Shown in pieces: positions 26,761 through 39,169 of a DNA stretch of 64,000 nt. The position numbers and the translations under genes are program-made. Source of the DNA: Marchantia polymorpha subsp. ruderalis (Eukaryota; Streptophyta; Marchantiopsida; Marchantiales; Marchantiaceae); the NCBI GenBank assembly GCA_037833965.1, contig AP031358.1:3356001-3420000 (forward strand). The letters run 5' to 3'. The notes below the pieces were generated by a model that did not search any database, was not told the DNA's origin, and was given only the letters and a program-made list of their open reading frames with translations. Within the stretch, counting starts at the first letter, position 1. Every line of letters begins with the position of its first letter.

Positions 26761-29700
26761 CGGATTGTCATTCCTTCCCGTCGTAATTACTATACAAAGG
26801 GAAAACTCCTCCACAAGATCAATTGTACGTTGAATCATTTATTTATATATATTTACTAGAATACCGTTCGACAAATTTCAGTGATTTTTCTCAAAACTTA
26901 ACGTGCTGAAGTAACTTGGATTCGGACACCCTTTGACTAGGGAATATGATTTTTTTTTCCACTTCAGTGCATGCCGACCCATGTTTAGGAAACATCCACA
27001 ATAAAGATAAAGTAATGGAGTGCGAATGCAAAGAACTGCGATACTCCTTAAATGGCCATTTTTTAAGGGAGGAGATAAGTTGAACACAAGTTCCTCGTGT
27101 TAAAGTGAGCGACCCTTGGAACCGGGAAGAGTTCCCAAGATGCCTACTCCTAGAAAGATTATGGACGACCCTTGGTGGTACAGTTTAGCTTAAAAGTCCT
27201 CGGCTGCTTCTTCGCTGACAAAAATTGACCTACATCGAACTTACCGTATAGCTTTAAGTAATAATGTACTTTTATTTCTTCATTGCCCACTGATACACCG
27301 TCCTTTCCAGCATTCATCTATATTACTGTACCACAACAGCATCCGATATAGACGCAGTACATTCTTACCTTTAGGAGTTTTAAAAATGTTTCGGCATCGA
27401 AGGGCGATTCCGTACCTCTTGACTACGCTCAAATATGGTCATTAATAGATCTTTTTAAAAAATGAATTCACTTCACGTAGCGCCAGAGGTGCATTAGAAA
27501 ACGGGTTTTCATTTGTTTCTTTTGGATCCAAGCAGCACCTAATTTTTAAATTTCACAAGCATTTGTGGTGTATTGTGTTCAAAAAGGTTTAAAATTATTG
27601 TAAAAAACTTACACTGAGCTACGTGGGCTCAGTGTTCTCCACAACTACCCAGTAAATATATATTTGTAAGACGTATGTTGAATTATCTTGCAGATTGAAA
27701 CCAAATGTAAAATAACAGTTTATTTTTTACTTATCTTCATTCGAGTGAATAGAACGTCACAAGTTGCAGACAAGGATAGATTGACATGAATTATAAATTT
27801 AGATAGTTCGAAAATTACAATTCTATTCCAAATGATAAAAAACCTCTTTGATTATTTAATATTAAATATTATCAATGGATATAAAACCAAACATATAAAA
27901 CTACTCTTCCAAATCTGAAAGATCTTATAACCTCTATATGAACTGAAATTTTCAACATTCAATTTCTCAAATTTGATATGATATATATGTAAGACTGAAC
28001 TAGGTATGATTTATTCTCTATGTTTTAGATCAGTACTAATTATATAGATTAAGATAGATCATGAGTAATGATATAACATAGAGCAAAAGAATGCAATACT
28101 CATAAGTGCTTGTCTTAAACCAGCCAGTATGTTTTAGTACCAGGCTTGAAAAAATTTCAAAACTCGTGTGTATAATCCATCTTGAAATTTTTTGAATCAA
28201 AAAAATATATAACCATTGTAAAAACTTGAAGTCTTAACACTAATAAAATCAATGAGCAATCTCAAGAAGATACTATCTCAAGCCTAAAACATGCTTTCTT
28301 CAAAAATTATTCAGAAATTTATTAATATTTCAAATTCTTAGAAATAGCAAATAATTCTGACCCTTTTGTAAATTATATTTTATCAGGTAGAATTTGCACA
28401 AAATTTACACCCTCTCATAATTTTTGAAATTTTATTTCTTCAATACAGAAGGTTTCTTAATTTTTTAAAACATGTACATAACTTCATAAATAAAAAATTT
28501 AAAAAGCCCTCTCAAAAATTTTAAATAGATATTTTGAAATAAATTTAGGTATGATCTCATTAAAATTGAAATGAATGATATAATTTGAAGAGAAAATATT
28601 GATATTATCATGATATTCTTACATAAATACGATATTATGATAATTCTGAAAATTTTAATATAAATATATTAAATTTGATTTCTAGTAAAAATTATTATAC
28701 TTAATAAAAATTTATCCTATTTTTATATAAGCAGAAGCAAGATAAGCACAATTCTGTCACTATTTGATTAATTAAAGACACCAGATTAAACATCATAATT
28801 TTTATTTGAAGCTAAGATTTCATAAATAAAATAATTGCTCTTTGATCATACTATGTGCATCATATAATCAATACTATTCAGAAAATAAAATATTTGAGCA
28901 TTACTTTTTTTAAGTTTTATGAAATATCTAAAAGAAATTTTGATCATAGATTTTAAATCCCTTTTTCACATTAACAACTTTTGCTCATTCATGCAATCAT
29001 TATTACTTGATTTTCATTGTAATATACTTCTTTTGAAACAATATTTGAACAATGATTTTAACCTATGTAACAAACTTGTAATGATTCAATATTTCTAAAA
29101 TGAACCTAATATATTATTATAATCTATCAGATATAATGACAAAAATTTGAAAGAAGGACAAATATAATATTTTATATCAATTGATTAATAAGAATTCAAT
29201 TTTTTATTGATTTACCTTGCATATTGATGTAATTTACATCAAAAGAAGATTCAAAAATAAAATAAATAATATTACATATTTTTATAGAAAAATTAGTAAT
29301 TTATTTTTTCTCTCTTTACAACATGGATGGAATACATTGCGTAAAAGATGATTGACAAGTTTAATGTTCACACAATTTTTTTCAAATGTCCACCCATTTC
29401 GCATTTTTGACATATGAAAGTTTTCTAACTAAAATTGATATCTATAGTTGAATGTAATTTCATATATGTAATTCTTAAAATTTTGTGAATATAGTAGTTC
29501 ACAAAATACATCAAACATTGTAGTGAATGAATAAATGAGACCATTATCTTTTGTTCAAAGTCAATAAAACACTTGGAATAAAGTCAAAAATGTATTTTGT
29601 CATATGAAGCAATACAATGAACAAAGAAGCAATTCATGTAACAATGATTAATGTATAGCATGTAATAAGTTTTTTTTTAAATATTATTTGAGAAATAATT

Positions 29701-31369
29701 GAATGTGAAATTATATTCACAATGATTTTGTGAATAAAATATGTGTTGTAATCTTTTGAAATTGGAAAAAATTAATTCATGGTTTACCTGTGAAACGCAA
29801 AACATTTGTTGGGATTCAACACGTTCTTGGAGTTCATCATCATGCATCTTTCACTACAGGTTCTAAAAATTTGATAGTTGATGGCTATAGTATAGGGAGT
29901 AAATATCATTATTGGGCTAAAATATTCTCATTAGAATATTTTGATCATGAGGCTGAAGTGTCTTAGCTAGACGATTCAGCTTGGAATTTCATTCTTGTGA
30001 ATCAGCTTGATGTTTTCAGGTGTTTAATATCGTAATCTTGAGTGCTATGATAAATGAACTGGATTAATTAGTATCAACGTATCCAACATGCTTTACATAT
30101 ATCACCTAAATGTCATTTATAGCCATACATTTTTTGCTATCAATGTGAAAAAACTCAATACTCATTAGATTGGACACATGAACAAGAGTAAGCTCTAGTT
30201 CTTAAAGACTGAAAGTTGATAAATTGCTAAATATTTAATATTATCTTGTATTTTAGTTTAACTGAATTGTGTTGAAATAAGTTTAGATTAATCTTTACGT
30301 TTGAAAATTTTAAGAAATTGTAATTCCTTGTGTAATTGTAAGTAAAGATGCTAGAAATGCATCAGATTATCAACAAATTCAGAATATGTTCATCACAGAA
30401 CTAATTATACAATGTGTCATGTCCATCATATTTTTGGAGTCAGTTTATAGTCGTGATTACATATAATTCAAAATAACCTGTTAGGTAATAAAACTTGTCA
30501 TGCACACATTGACATTGATAAATTGAAGTTCATGTTGCGCTCTTTGTATTTCCTTGCTCCTTATGGTTGTTTTGATTGTTGGAAGATCTTGTTGCAGATA
30601 CCAAAACTGTGAGCTCGTTGCTTTATCCGCGGATTTTGTTCCAATCATTGTTCAATTTTTAAAAAATTGTGTTTGTGGATGACTCGTTAATGCGATTTGA
30701 AGTTTCAAACTTTCATTCAAGAGAGTTTGCATGAGTTTCAGTAGTTTTGTTGAATGAAACTTTCGTCTTCTGTTAGTTAAAAGCCACCCATTTAGATCTT
30801 AATCTTAAATTGGATCATACCAAATCCAAAATTTGTATTGAAACATAGTTGTCCATGTGTTGCAATGCAAGTGGACATTCCATATGGTAAAATGAATGTG
30901 TTGAATACCAACAAGTCTTTTGAATCTCGCAAGGGCTCATCAATTATTTTATCAAAAAATTATTAATATTATTTTTTGAAAATTATTGTTTGAAAACAAA
31001 ACATGCATCAAAATCTTAGCAAATAATTTTTTAATTTGAAAAAAATAAAACCATTAAAATAACGATGGATTATATCATCTAATTTGATACCAATGGATAT
31101 AAAAATAGTCATACTTTACAAAAAAAATCATTATGTAATAAAATTGATGCAAATTAATATGGTTCATTTTTTGAAAAACTATGATCATGAAAACATATAT
31201 ACTTTAGTTTTGTCATCTAAACGTACTACAAGTACTCTTATATAAAAGTGGATTAACCCTAGTACTAATACTAATTAGAGTTATACTAATTTAAATTAAA
31301 CAAAATCTAAATCAATCTTTAATACAAAATTATTAAAAAACCCTTGTTACTCAAAATCTTCCATTTTTT

Positions 31370-31402
31370 AATGCATTCAGATGAAAATCATCTGAATGCA
31401 TT
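31370..31402. repeat. Perfect 15-base-pair inverted repeat
   Basis: AATGCATTCAGATGA is followed after a three-base AAA loop by its exact reverse complement. There is no T-run typical of a terminator in a gene context, and no gene nearby. Confidence 0.9.
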
Positions 31403-31592
31403 TTTCAATCTTGTGACTAACTATTCAAATATGCTTTCAATAAATTTCTGAAATTACATAAATCTTGAAAAAGTTTTCAATTAGCTTATGGCTACAAAAT
31501 TTTTACATCTATGACAAATGTAATATTTAATCTTCCGTAAAGCCAAAAAAATCAACTTGACAGTGAGTTTTATTAATCAAATAAAGTATCAA

Positions 31593-31621
31593 TCTTATTT
31601 ATGATACTATCATAAATAAGA
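31593..31621. repeat. Near-perfect palindrome, 14-base arms
   Basis: The arm CTTATTTATGATA and its exact reverse complement flank a single C at 31607, and one further T-A pair extends each arm outward. It lies in AT-rich DNA about 200 bases from another perfect hairpin. Confidence 0.88.
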
Positions 31622-32834
31622 AAGATAGAATTTTGAATTTATATAATTTAAAAATCCTAAACACCATTACTCTAAATCAGCCAAATAAAAATAGATACAC
31701 AATCATTTTTAGAAAATCACTTTGACATATATTCATCGCCATTAAGTTTAAAAAATCTAGCTTTTAGAAACTGAATTACAATAACAGTATTGATGAATTC
31801 AAGTTGTGAAAGATGCAGATTTTTTCATGTTGAAATTCATAATATCAATACTAGTAAAAAAATATTAAATTTCAAATACTTAATGAGCAAAAGTATAGAA
31901 TCTAGAATATTTATCATTTTCCTCATAAAATTATCAAAAAAAATATACTAAAAAATCAAAATTATTTGGATGGGCAAACCAAATATGAATTAATGGAAAA
32001 GAATCGTATCTGTGACTAGTTTTGTACCATATCACATAAACATTTAAGTCCATAAAATTATGAAGTTTTGATACATTTAACATAGAAGGATTAATATTCC
32101 ATAATATTTATGTAGATGAAATTCCATTGTGATACCAATGAGAACTAGTTGTGAGTTTCTCATTTGATTCATTAATTGATGGGATATTCCCAGCTTTTTT
32201 GAATCTACTTAGCTACTTTCTTAGTTGGGATATGGATCAAGGCAGACGATGGTTTTTAAGATGGTAAGGTACTATGTAGATTATTGCACTTACATATTTC
32301 GTATATGTCATGTGCAATATTACATTATTTCAGAGTGTGATGTGATCGGGGCCAACAACATAACTCTCTTTTAAATTCATCCCCGAAGAACTAGATGGGT
32401 TCTTCCCCTCTAAAACCTTATTTAATTTAAACGAATTTTGCTAGTTACGAAAAAATTATTGATGTATAGGAATTCGCGGATTTATTAAAAAATTTATTTT
32501 ATTTTTGAGGTTCATAATTGAAAGAAATGAAAAGGAGAGTTTTACGATACATTTCTTATATTACTTGGCAACGTTTATATCGAACATACAACAATATTAT
32601 GCTTTGAAAGCTCACGCGAGATGCAGAGTTTCTGGCCGAGGTGTCAGAGGGTTGGAGTTAGTGAAAGCGCATGCCCACAGGGTTCCGAGTCTTCCGACCA
32701 CCCTGAAGCTCAAGGAACAAACTGGAGGAGGTAGGAGAGGGGCACAGAGAGAGGCAGACAGAGAGGAGAAAGCAGAGACGATTTGGAAGAGATTCGACGA
32801 GGATTGCCTGAGTCGTCGTCGGTGTCCGAGCAAG

Positions 32835-33642
32835 ATGGCCTGGAGATCGAAGCTGTCGCAATCTCTGCAGGAATTGCGAATCCATATGTGCCAGACTTCT
32901 GTTGCCAGCAAAGCCACCAGGTTTGTTTGCGCCACACGAGGTTGAATTTGTAGCAGTCGAGTTGTGGGGTTTTCGGATTTCGAAAATCAGTCGATCGATC
33001 CAATCACATTTAAATTTTTGAGATTAATTCAACTCGAAGTTAGAGTGTGTAGCTGCTGGTTTCTATTTCAATGGATTCGTTCTCATATAAGTCTGAATTG
33101 CTCTGCTGCTCCCACATGGGTTCGTGATTGCGTTGAATTTGTGGTTCTTGAGTGAAGGCGATGCGATCTAATCATTCAGACCTTAGGAAAAAAAGCGGTC
33201 TGGTGACTGTTATTAAGCTCGAGTATTTTGGTTTTGAGTGCAGGGAGTTTGTGGTGAAGAACTACAAGGATCTAAAGACACTCAACCCTAGGTTGCCGAT
33301 TCTCGTCCGCGAGTGCAGCGGGATCCAACCTCGTCTCTGGGCTCGTTATGGTACAATTTCATTCCAAGTCCACTAGCTTGTATAATTCCCTGATTTGAAT
33401 ATTTTCCTGTGCATCTTTCAAACAAGCAACACATTTCAAAACTTTAGGGTTTGATCGGGGTATGTCTGTCATAGATTTGCCCTTATAATTCTTATTTCTG
33501 AATTTCTGTGTGTTTTGTAAGTACAGATTTTGGAGTGGAGCGGAGTATTGCTTTGGACGGGCTAAGTGAACCCGAAATTAGCAAGAAATTGGAGGAATTG
33601 GTTGCCACTGCGCCACAAAGCAAAACACCCATGCATGCGTGA
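32835..33642 (+). CDS. NDUFA2: NADH dehydrogenase (complex I) accessory subunit NDUFA2/B8
   Basis: Three coding exons, 32835-32920, 33244-33350 and 33527-33642, give a 102-residue protein, close to the usual 95-105 for this family. It is a small thioredoxin-fold accessory subunit on the matrix arm of mitochondrial complex I, needed for assembly and stability. Diagnostic segments are [10 protein letters not shown] near the start, [20 protein letters not shown] in exon 2, [12 protein letters not shown] across the second intron, and [16 protein letters not shown] in exon 3. Cys19 and Cys53 are 34 residues apart, as are the disulfide-forming pair in human NDUFA2. Introns are GT-AG and split codons cleanly. 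No cleavable presequence is seen, normal for this subunit. The gene converges on the pfkB kinase gene. Confidence 0.95.
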
Positions 33643-35194
33643 AGTTCTTCTCGTTGAGGCAAGACGGTTTCATTATCACAAATCGCGCAGCGTTCGGCAG
33701 AGCGCAGAGATAGAGTTTTTCAATATGACAGGTTTCTGGCGTTAATAATTATTATTTTTTTATATGCTGTTCGCCTGGTGGAGGCCACAGAAAAGATGGA
33801 TTCTCTGTGATGGGCATGGATACACAGAGAGGATGCGAAATAAGGTGTACACTTCAGGGTGCGTGGTTTGACGCTGGACAAATGTAGCTGGGCAAGACAA
33901 TGTGATTAGGCGATTGATGAAGTAGGAGTTCCTGATTGAATCTTCATATTTAATTTGGCTTGCTGAAAAGACTATCTGCGTAAATTGAAGACTATTGACC
34001 TTCAACCTCAATGCGAGCAGCATCCAGATGGATGAATATTGAGTAACTAGGATTCAGCTAGAAGTTTCCTGTTATTGTCTCCTAATTGAGATCCCAGTCC
34101 TGATTCTTGGCTCTGGAAGTGTTAATCTGACGCTCATGCTCTTGGTGGCTGACAGTTTTTGAACATCTTACTCATAAATCATTTCACCCTGACTCAGAAT
34201 GTGCATGAGCAATCGACTTATATTTCGTAAGGTTCTCCACAGTAACCATTCTCAGATTCAGGAATGTAATGTCTCTTACCGGGTATGGTTGTATCCAACT
34301 GTGAGCAATTATTGGTGTTTAGTTTCAATTTGCTGCTCCCTCTTGGCTTGAGAGTTATGTGTCTGAACCTGGACTGGATTCAGCTGCCAACACTATGGCT
34401 TACAGGGAGAATTTCAAGTGGCATCTAACCTCACTAGGGAGATGAAAAGGGTGGTGGTTGAAGAACCTGGAAGCGCAGGCTCTTCAATTAGGTTGCGGAT
34501 CCGCGTCAGAGTCAATGGCATGCGGGTTATCGAATCCAGTTTTCGTTGTGGCAGATTTCTGACCACATATGTCCATGAAAAGGATACTGCTAGGCATGAA
34601 AATGAGCTGAAATCAACAAGCAGATCATCCCTTGCGATAATCTGTTTTCCGGGACGAGTTTCGCGCTGCGAGGAACAAATTCTGCATGGGTTTAAAGGAA
34701 CAATAATTTCGTGATGCAAATAATCTGTGATATCACGCATCCAGTCTGCGGTGTTCCTGCTCTAAAAACATGGTGAATTTTGATCGATTAGCCAACTCGA
34801 CTTGTTTAGTTCATGTGCACAGGATCATATTGACTTGGAATTTGGTCTCAGTCCCTCATCTCTCACAAATTTTCAAGGCTGCAATTAACAAGTTTCCGAA
34901 ATTGTAATTTGTCCTCATCGAGGCTAGCCTTCGTAATGGATGTATATAGTTTGTGCAAGATGTGCACATGTTCAAAAAGAGAATGCTTGCCAGAAGTGAA
35001 TGTAATCGAATTCACTTGAATGTAGACCTAAACCAATTACCAGTGTCACTCTTCGGAGTGCCCATCTAGGTACATTCGATAAAAAAACTGCCAACTAAAT
35101 CTGAATCTACGCTCTTCGCACTATTGTAATAAGAATTGAAGTAAGGATGTTCATCATTTGATGAATCTCCTAGAACAGAATTTGATGTATCAGT
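33643..35194. other. Convergent intergenic region, 3' untranslated sequence
   Basis: This lies between the ends of NDUFA2 (plus) and the pfkB kinase (minus). A 98-codon plus-strand frame at 34418-34714 and its antisense shadow at 34414-34740 show no domain. I see no RNA gene or repeat. Confidence 0.45.
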
Positions 35195-38100
35195 CTATAA
35201 CACTTGTACTTCTACCTGTGGAGATTCTTGTCTCAACATTTGAGAGGATTTGATGATATTCTCTCTGACCGGTAGGTGATGTTGTTGGAGTTGGGTATAA
35301 ACCCAATCCCAAGCTGCACTATCTATCTCCCCACCCAGTCCTAATACGACGCCTGCACCAGTGCAGCACCCCACCTTACAGCAGGCTTCCAGCGACAGCC
35401 CATTAATCATTCCATACAAAAACCCGCAGGCAAACAGATCTCCCGCTCCAGTTGTATCGATAGCCTTGATACCTTGAATGGCTGCAACTCTTGTCACCTG
35501 AAAGCAAGCATGGTAAACTCTGGTTACCATGTGTATCTTTTCCCATATATTGGGAGCTAGCAAGAAAAGAAGCTTCATAAATAATTAGTGGTTAAGCCAA
35601 AGTCCTTGCTGTCTACTCATAATCTCCCATTCGCTCTTCATTGCCCATCATTGGAGAGAGTCTCAGTCTGAACAATATCAAGCGATTCCCAAAATCATTT
35701 TACTCCATATGTGCATTGAATACATGTCGCACACGTCCTTCGTTCTCCAGGACGCTACCGATCGAGACACGTACTTGATGGCTTGAAATCTTACCTCTTT
35801 GCCGTGTCGGGCTATGCATCCCTTCGGTCCAAGCATCACAACTGCAGTCTCGACAAAATTTCCCAAAAACTCTAGACACTCTTCTGGCGACTCGAGTCCT
35901 TCAGATCTGTCAAGAAGTATAGACGTCAGATTTTGACAGTTTCAAACAGTTACTTCTTTCTTTGACGCAAACCTGCGCTGACCTCCAAGTGTGAGATTCT
36001 GACACTTTGACAGCTGGAGCTACCTTGGTTCATTGTAAGTCATTATTCATCTAGGGAACATTAGTCCACACTCTCTTGCTAGTACTACTATAGTTCCTTC
36101 GCTCCTACATCGGCATAAGTGATTCACATTTACATCGGCATAAACTAACATAAGTCTAAAAGATGCTACATGACTAAAAATAAGACTACAATGCTTACTT
36201 CATGAGTTCTCGAGCTTCATCTTCATTAGCGAAACACAAGTCGATTTTGTGTGACTCCAAGAGCTTCAGTAGGCGAGGACGAGACCTCCGTACAACCTGT
36301 AACCATACCAGATAACAACTTGGTCAATAAAAAGAGCCCAGCGATATACTTTCAAAGATTTTGCTGCAAAATACCATCAGATTGTGTCAGGTACGAATAA
36401 TTAGATACGAACCAAAATCACAAGCTTCACCGCTGACACAAAAGCAAAGAGAACAAAGAACGTCAGTCTGAAACTACCACTGCTTGGCAAGTACAATCAT
36501 AGCCTCAAGAATGACCACGGGAATTGTACATACAGGAGATAAGTTCCATGGTGAATAATAGCGTTTACAAAAAATATAATGTCAGATAATGTCATGCGGG
36601 AAACAAACCTCAAAGCTCGCAAGATCTAACGCGACCCGTGCACCTTCTTGCTTCGCTAGTTCCACTGCTTTCTCAGTGAGGTCTGGCCAGTAAAACCCGT
36701 ATCCATTCAGGACTACCCACTGCAATTACCACACGACCGTCATCAATTGAGTAATTCGAAACGGCTCAAGTCAAAATAATTATCGATACGACGTGTTATC
36801 GGACTCCTAGCCCAGAAGGCGAGTGCTATACGTGGTGTCTGCTTTGAGTCGTAAACCTATGTTCAAAACAGAAAGTAGCTACTATGAGACACTGCGCACA
36901 GGACAACCCTCCACGAGATCGCTCCTCTACCTCAGGTACAACGAACAGAGTGCATGAACTTCAGAGAAATGCATCAATTGGGAAGCAACAACGTGAATAC
37001 TGTAAACTATAAACTGAAGTTGCACAATACAAAAGCTTTCGAACCTTGGCACCCTTGAAGTCATCACGTGTGATCTCCTCAGCCTGCACAATACACAGTT
37101 ACAACTAGCTCGATAAGGGGGCAGCATAAATGCAAGAGACAACATGTTAGATATTCACATGTACGATCATCTTCGGAGCTTATACTTACTCCGAAGGATC
37201 TCTCGGTTACCATTACCTGCTAAATCTTTCCCAACGCTTAAAGCTCTCAAAATGTCTAGATTTCATCTTGCTCCAGAAAGCTACACAAATATAAGAACTA
37301 GCCTCTCTTGGAGTCCTAGGAGAAGGACATTCACTAGTAGCTTCTTCCCAGAGCTAGACGTCCATGAGTCACGTCGAGTTTTTTATACTCCTGAAGGTAC
37401 AGAAATAAATTTTAGAGCGAGAAGAATCAGACAAACGTATGAATATATAACAACGAGCAACGGAAGTAGCAGACAAAAGGATAAACCCTGGACCTTAAAA
37501 ACACACCCGGAATAAGCAGGATTTCTTACAGCCACAAAAGCTAACCGCATCGAGAAACATTGTACAGAGTGAGAAACTAAGATGGTAGAAGTGATCGCGT
37601 CATTGGCTAGCCGATCTCTGTGATGTTTCTATCTTCCGCTAACTGCTCAGTTTGCTTCACATATATGTCATCATGAAACTAAGTTCCCCCCAATTGGCAG
37701 AAGTCATGTTGATATTCCTCTTGCCTAGATTCAAATTTCCTGTGTACAATGCAGGATAGACAGTCTGAATGTCGACTCTACATCATCCACATTCGAACGT
37801 TTACAAAACTTTGAAACACGATCATCTGACGTGAAGAAAAGAATCCCACCAATTTCCAAGCACTTCAGGTCTGACACGAGCGGGAGCACACGACGAGCAA
37901 GGTGTTTGGATTTACAAATCATGACATTATAAATGTGACTGGAGGCCATCCAGTTCACGCCACTGAAGGCTAAGTTCAATCACTTACTCGTAAATGGCTG
38001 GCATCTGAAAGGCAAGGCCGCATGGTGCGATTCCCATCTTCATCGACCAGGCAGACACACTGTGACACAGCACGTACAATCAGTCACTGACAAGATTTTG

Positions 38101-39022
38101 CAGCTCACATGGTTCCGACTACTTCAATCACTTGAACGACCGCAACCTCTCGTCGCGACATACGACGAATTGTCAATTCAACGGAGGGTACACCCCATAG
38201 AGAGTGAATAATTCATCTATGTGATGTGAGGCAGAAAAGGTTGGGCCGCTGACCTGTCCTGTTGATCCAGAGCTGACTCGAAGGCTCGATAGATCAACCC
38301 CTGCTTGCTCTAGGTTTTGCTGAAACATCTGACCGAGGTCGTCATCGCCGCGAGCGCCCACAATTGAGCATGGAACCTTGAGCCCACCAGAAAGGCCTCT
38401 TATGGTGTTGGCCACACTACCGCCCGCTAGAACTTTGATGACTTCGGATCCCGGGGTTGGAATGGTGTGCTCTTTCACCTCCTCTAAAATGCGCACCACC
38501 TCTTCCTCCGTGACCTGAACAAGGGTACAAAAACCGTGTCAGAAGAGAAGCTCATCGCTGTCTCGTCTGGAGGAGGGCGGGGGCGGGGGCGAGCTTCACT
38601 CCCTCGCTCACTCGTTTGACTTCCGTACGCGAAACGAGCCAATTTACAGGGCGTCACGAGGAGGGACAAAGTAAAACCCCTTGGGTTCTCGAGCGATGGG
38701 ACGGGCTGGGGAAAGCGTGGGGGGGAAATTCGAACCTACGACTGCCCATTGGACCCACAGACGACGATGGGGTTGGTGTGGATGCGGATTCTCTCTCAAT
38801 CACTGCCACGACAAGAAAGCTCAAGACAGGAGCCGACTGCGACATGTGCATGCGAAAAGAAGATGAACGAAGCACACCCACCCTCAAGGAGCCGCCTCTC
38901 TCGCCCGGAATGTCCTGGAGCAGCGACCAATCCACTCGAGCTACATGATCAATGAGTGCCACCGGCTGCAGGCCCACGACGACAGGGCGGCCCTTTGGCT
39001 GCAGCGGAACTGGCCTGCCCAT
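35195..39022 (-). CDS. pfkB/ribokinase-family sugar or nucleoside kinase
   Basis: Eight coding exons on the minus strand (39022-38882, 38514-38254, 38059-37988, 37083-37045, 36719-36609, 36296-36199, 35906-35795, 35497-35195) join without frame breaks into 378 residues. The family phosphorylates sugars or nucleosides with ATP. The glycine-rich lid/substrate motif AGGSVANT is at about 77-84. The C-terminal pfkB signature [13 protein letters not shown] has the catalytic base Asp298. An LCFANEDEA segment, typical of the plant subgroup, is in exon 6. The N-terminal segment [19 protein letters not shown] closely matches an Arabidopsis pfkB protein (At1g19600 as I recall it), so this is its likely orthologue. 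The substrate is not established by sequence. The ATG at 39022 matches the homologue's length. An in-frame ATG at 39088 would add 22 residues that might form an organelle presequence. The upstream leader contains a pyrimidine-rich (TTCC) run. Confidence 0.93.
37084..37987. other. Large intron of the pfkB kinase gene with unexplained open frames
   Basis: This is the 904-base intron between coding exons 3 and 4. It holds a plus-strand frame of 123 codons (37144-37515) and a minus-strand frame of 82 codons (37731-37979). Neither shows a motif. I treat both as chance ORFs. Confidence 0.5.
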
Positions 39023-39141
39023 GTCGAAACGACGAGCGCTGCGGATGCACAACCGCAAGCAGGCAGGCGAGCAAGCAAGCCGCAGCAAGGGAGAAAAAGC
39101 AAGGCGCGTCGAGCAGGTGTCAAAAGGGAGAGAGGGAGGGT

Positions 39142-39167
39142 GGAAGGAAGGAAGGAAGGAAGGAAGG
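39142..39167. repeat. (GGAA)6 tetranucleotide microsatellite
   Basis: GGAA units lie about 120 bases upstream of the pfkB kinase start. They read TTCC on that gene's sense strand and so form a pyrimidine patch in its likely leader or promoter. Confidence 0.93.
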
Positions 39168-39169
39168 CG

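Larger units (their letters stand above)
26760..32400. other. Extremely AT-rich gene-free region
   Basis: For 5.6 kb there is essentially no open frame above 60 codons, apart from one chance frame at 26878-27087. It contains two near-perfect hairpins, listed separately (31370-31402 and 31593-31621). No reverse transcriptase, transposase or RNA gene is recognisable. It is probably old, mutated transposon DNA. Confidence 0.5.
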
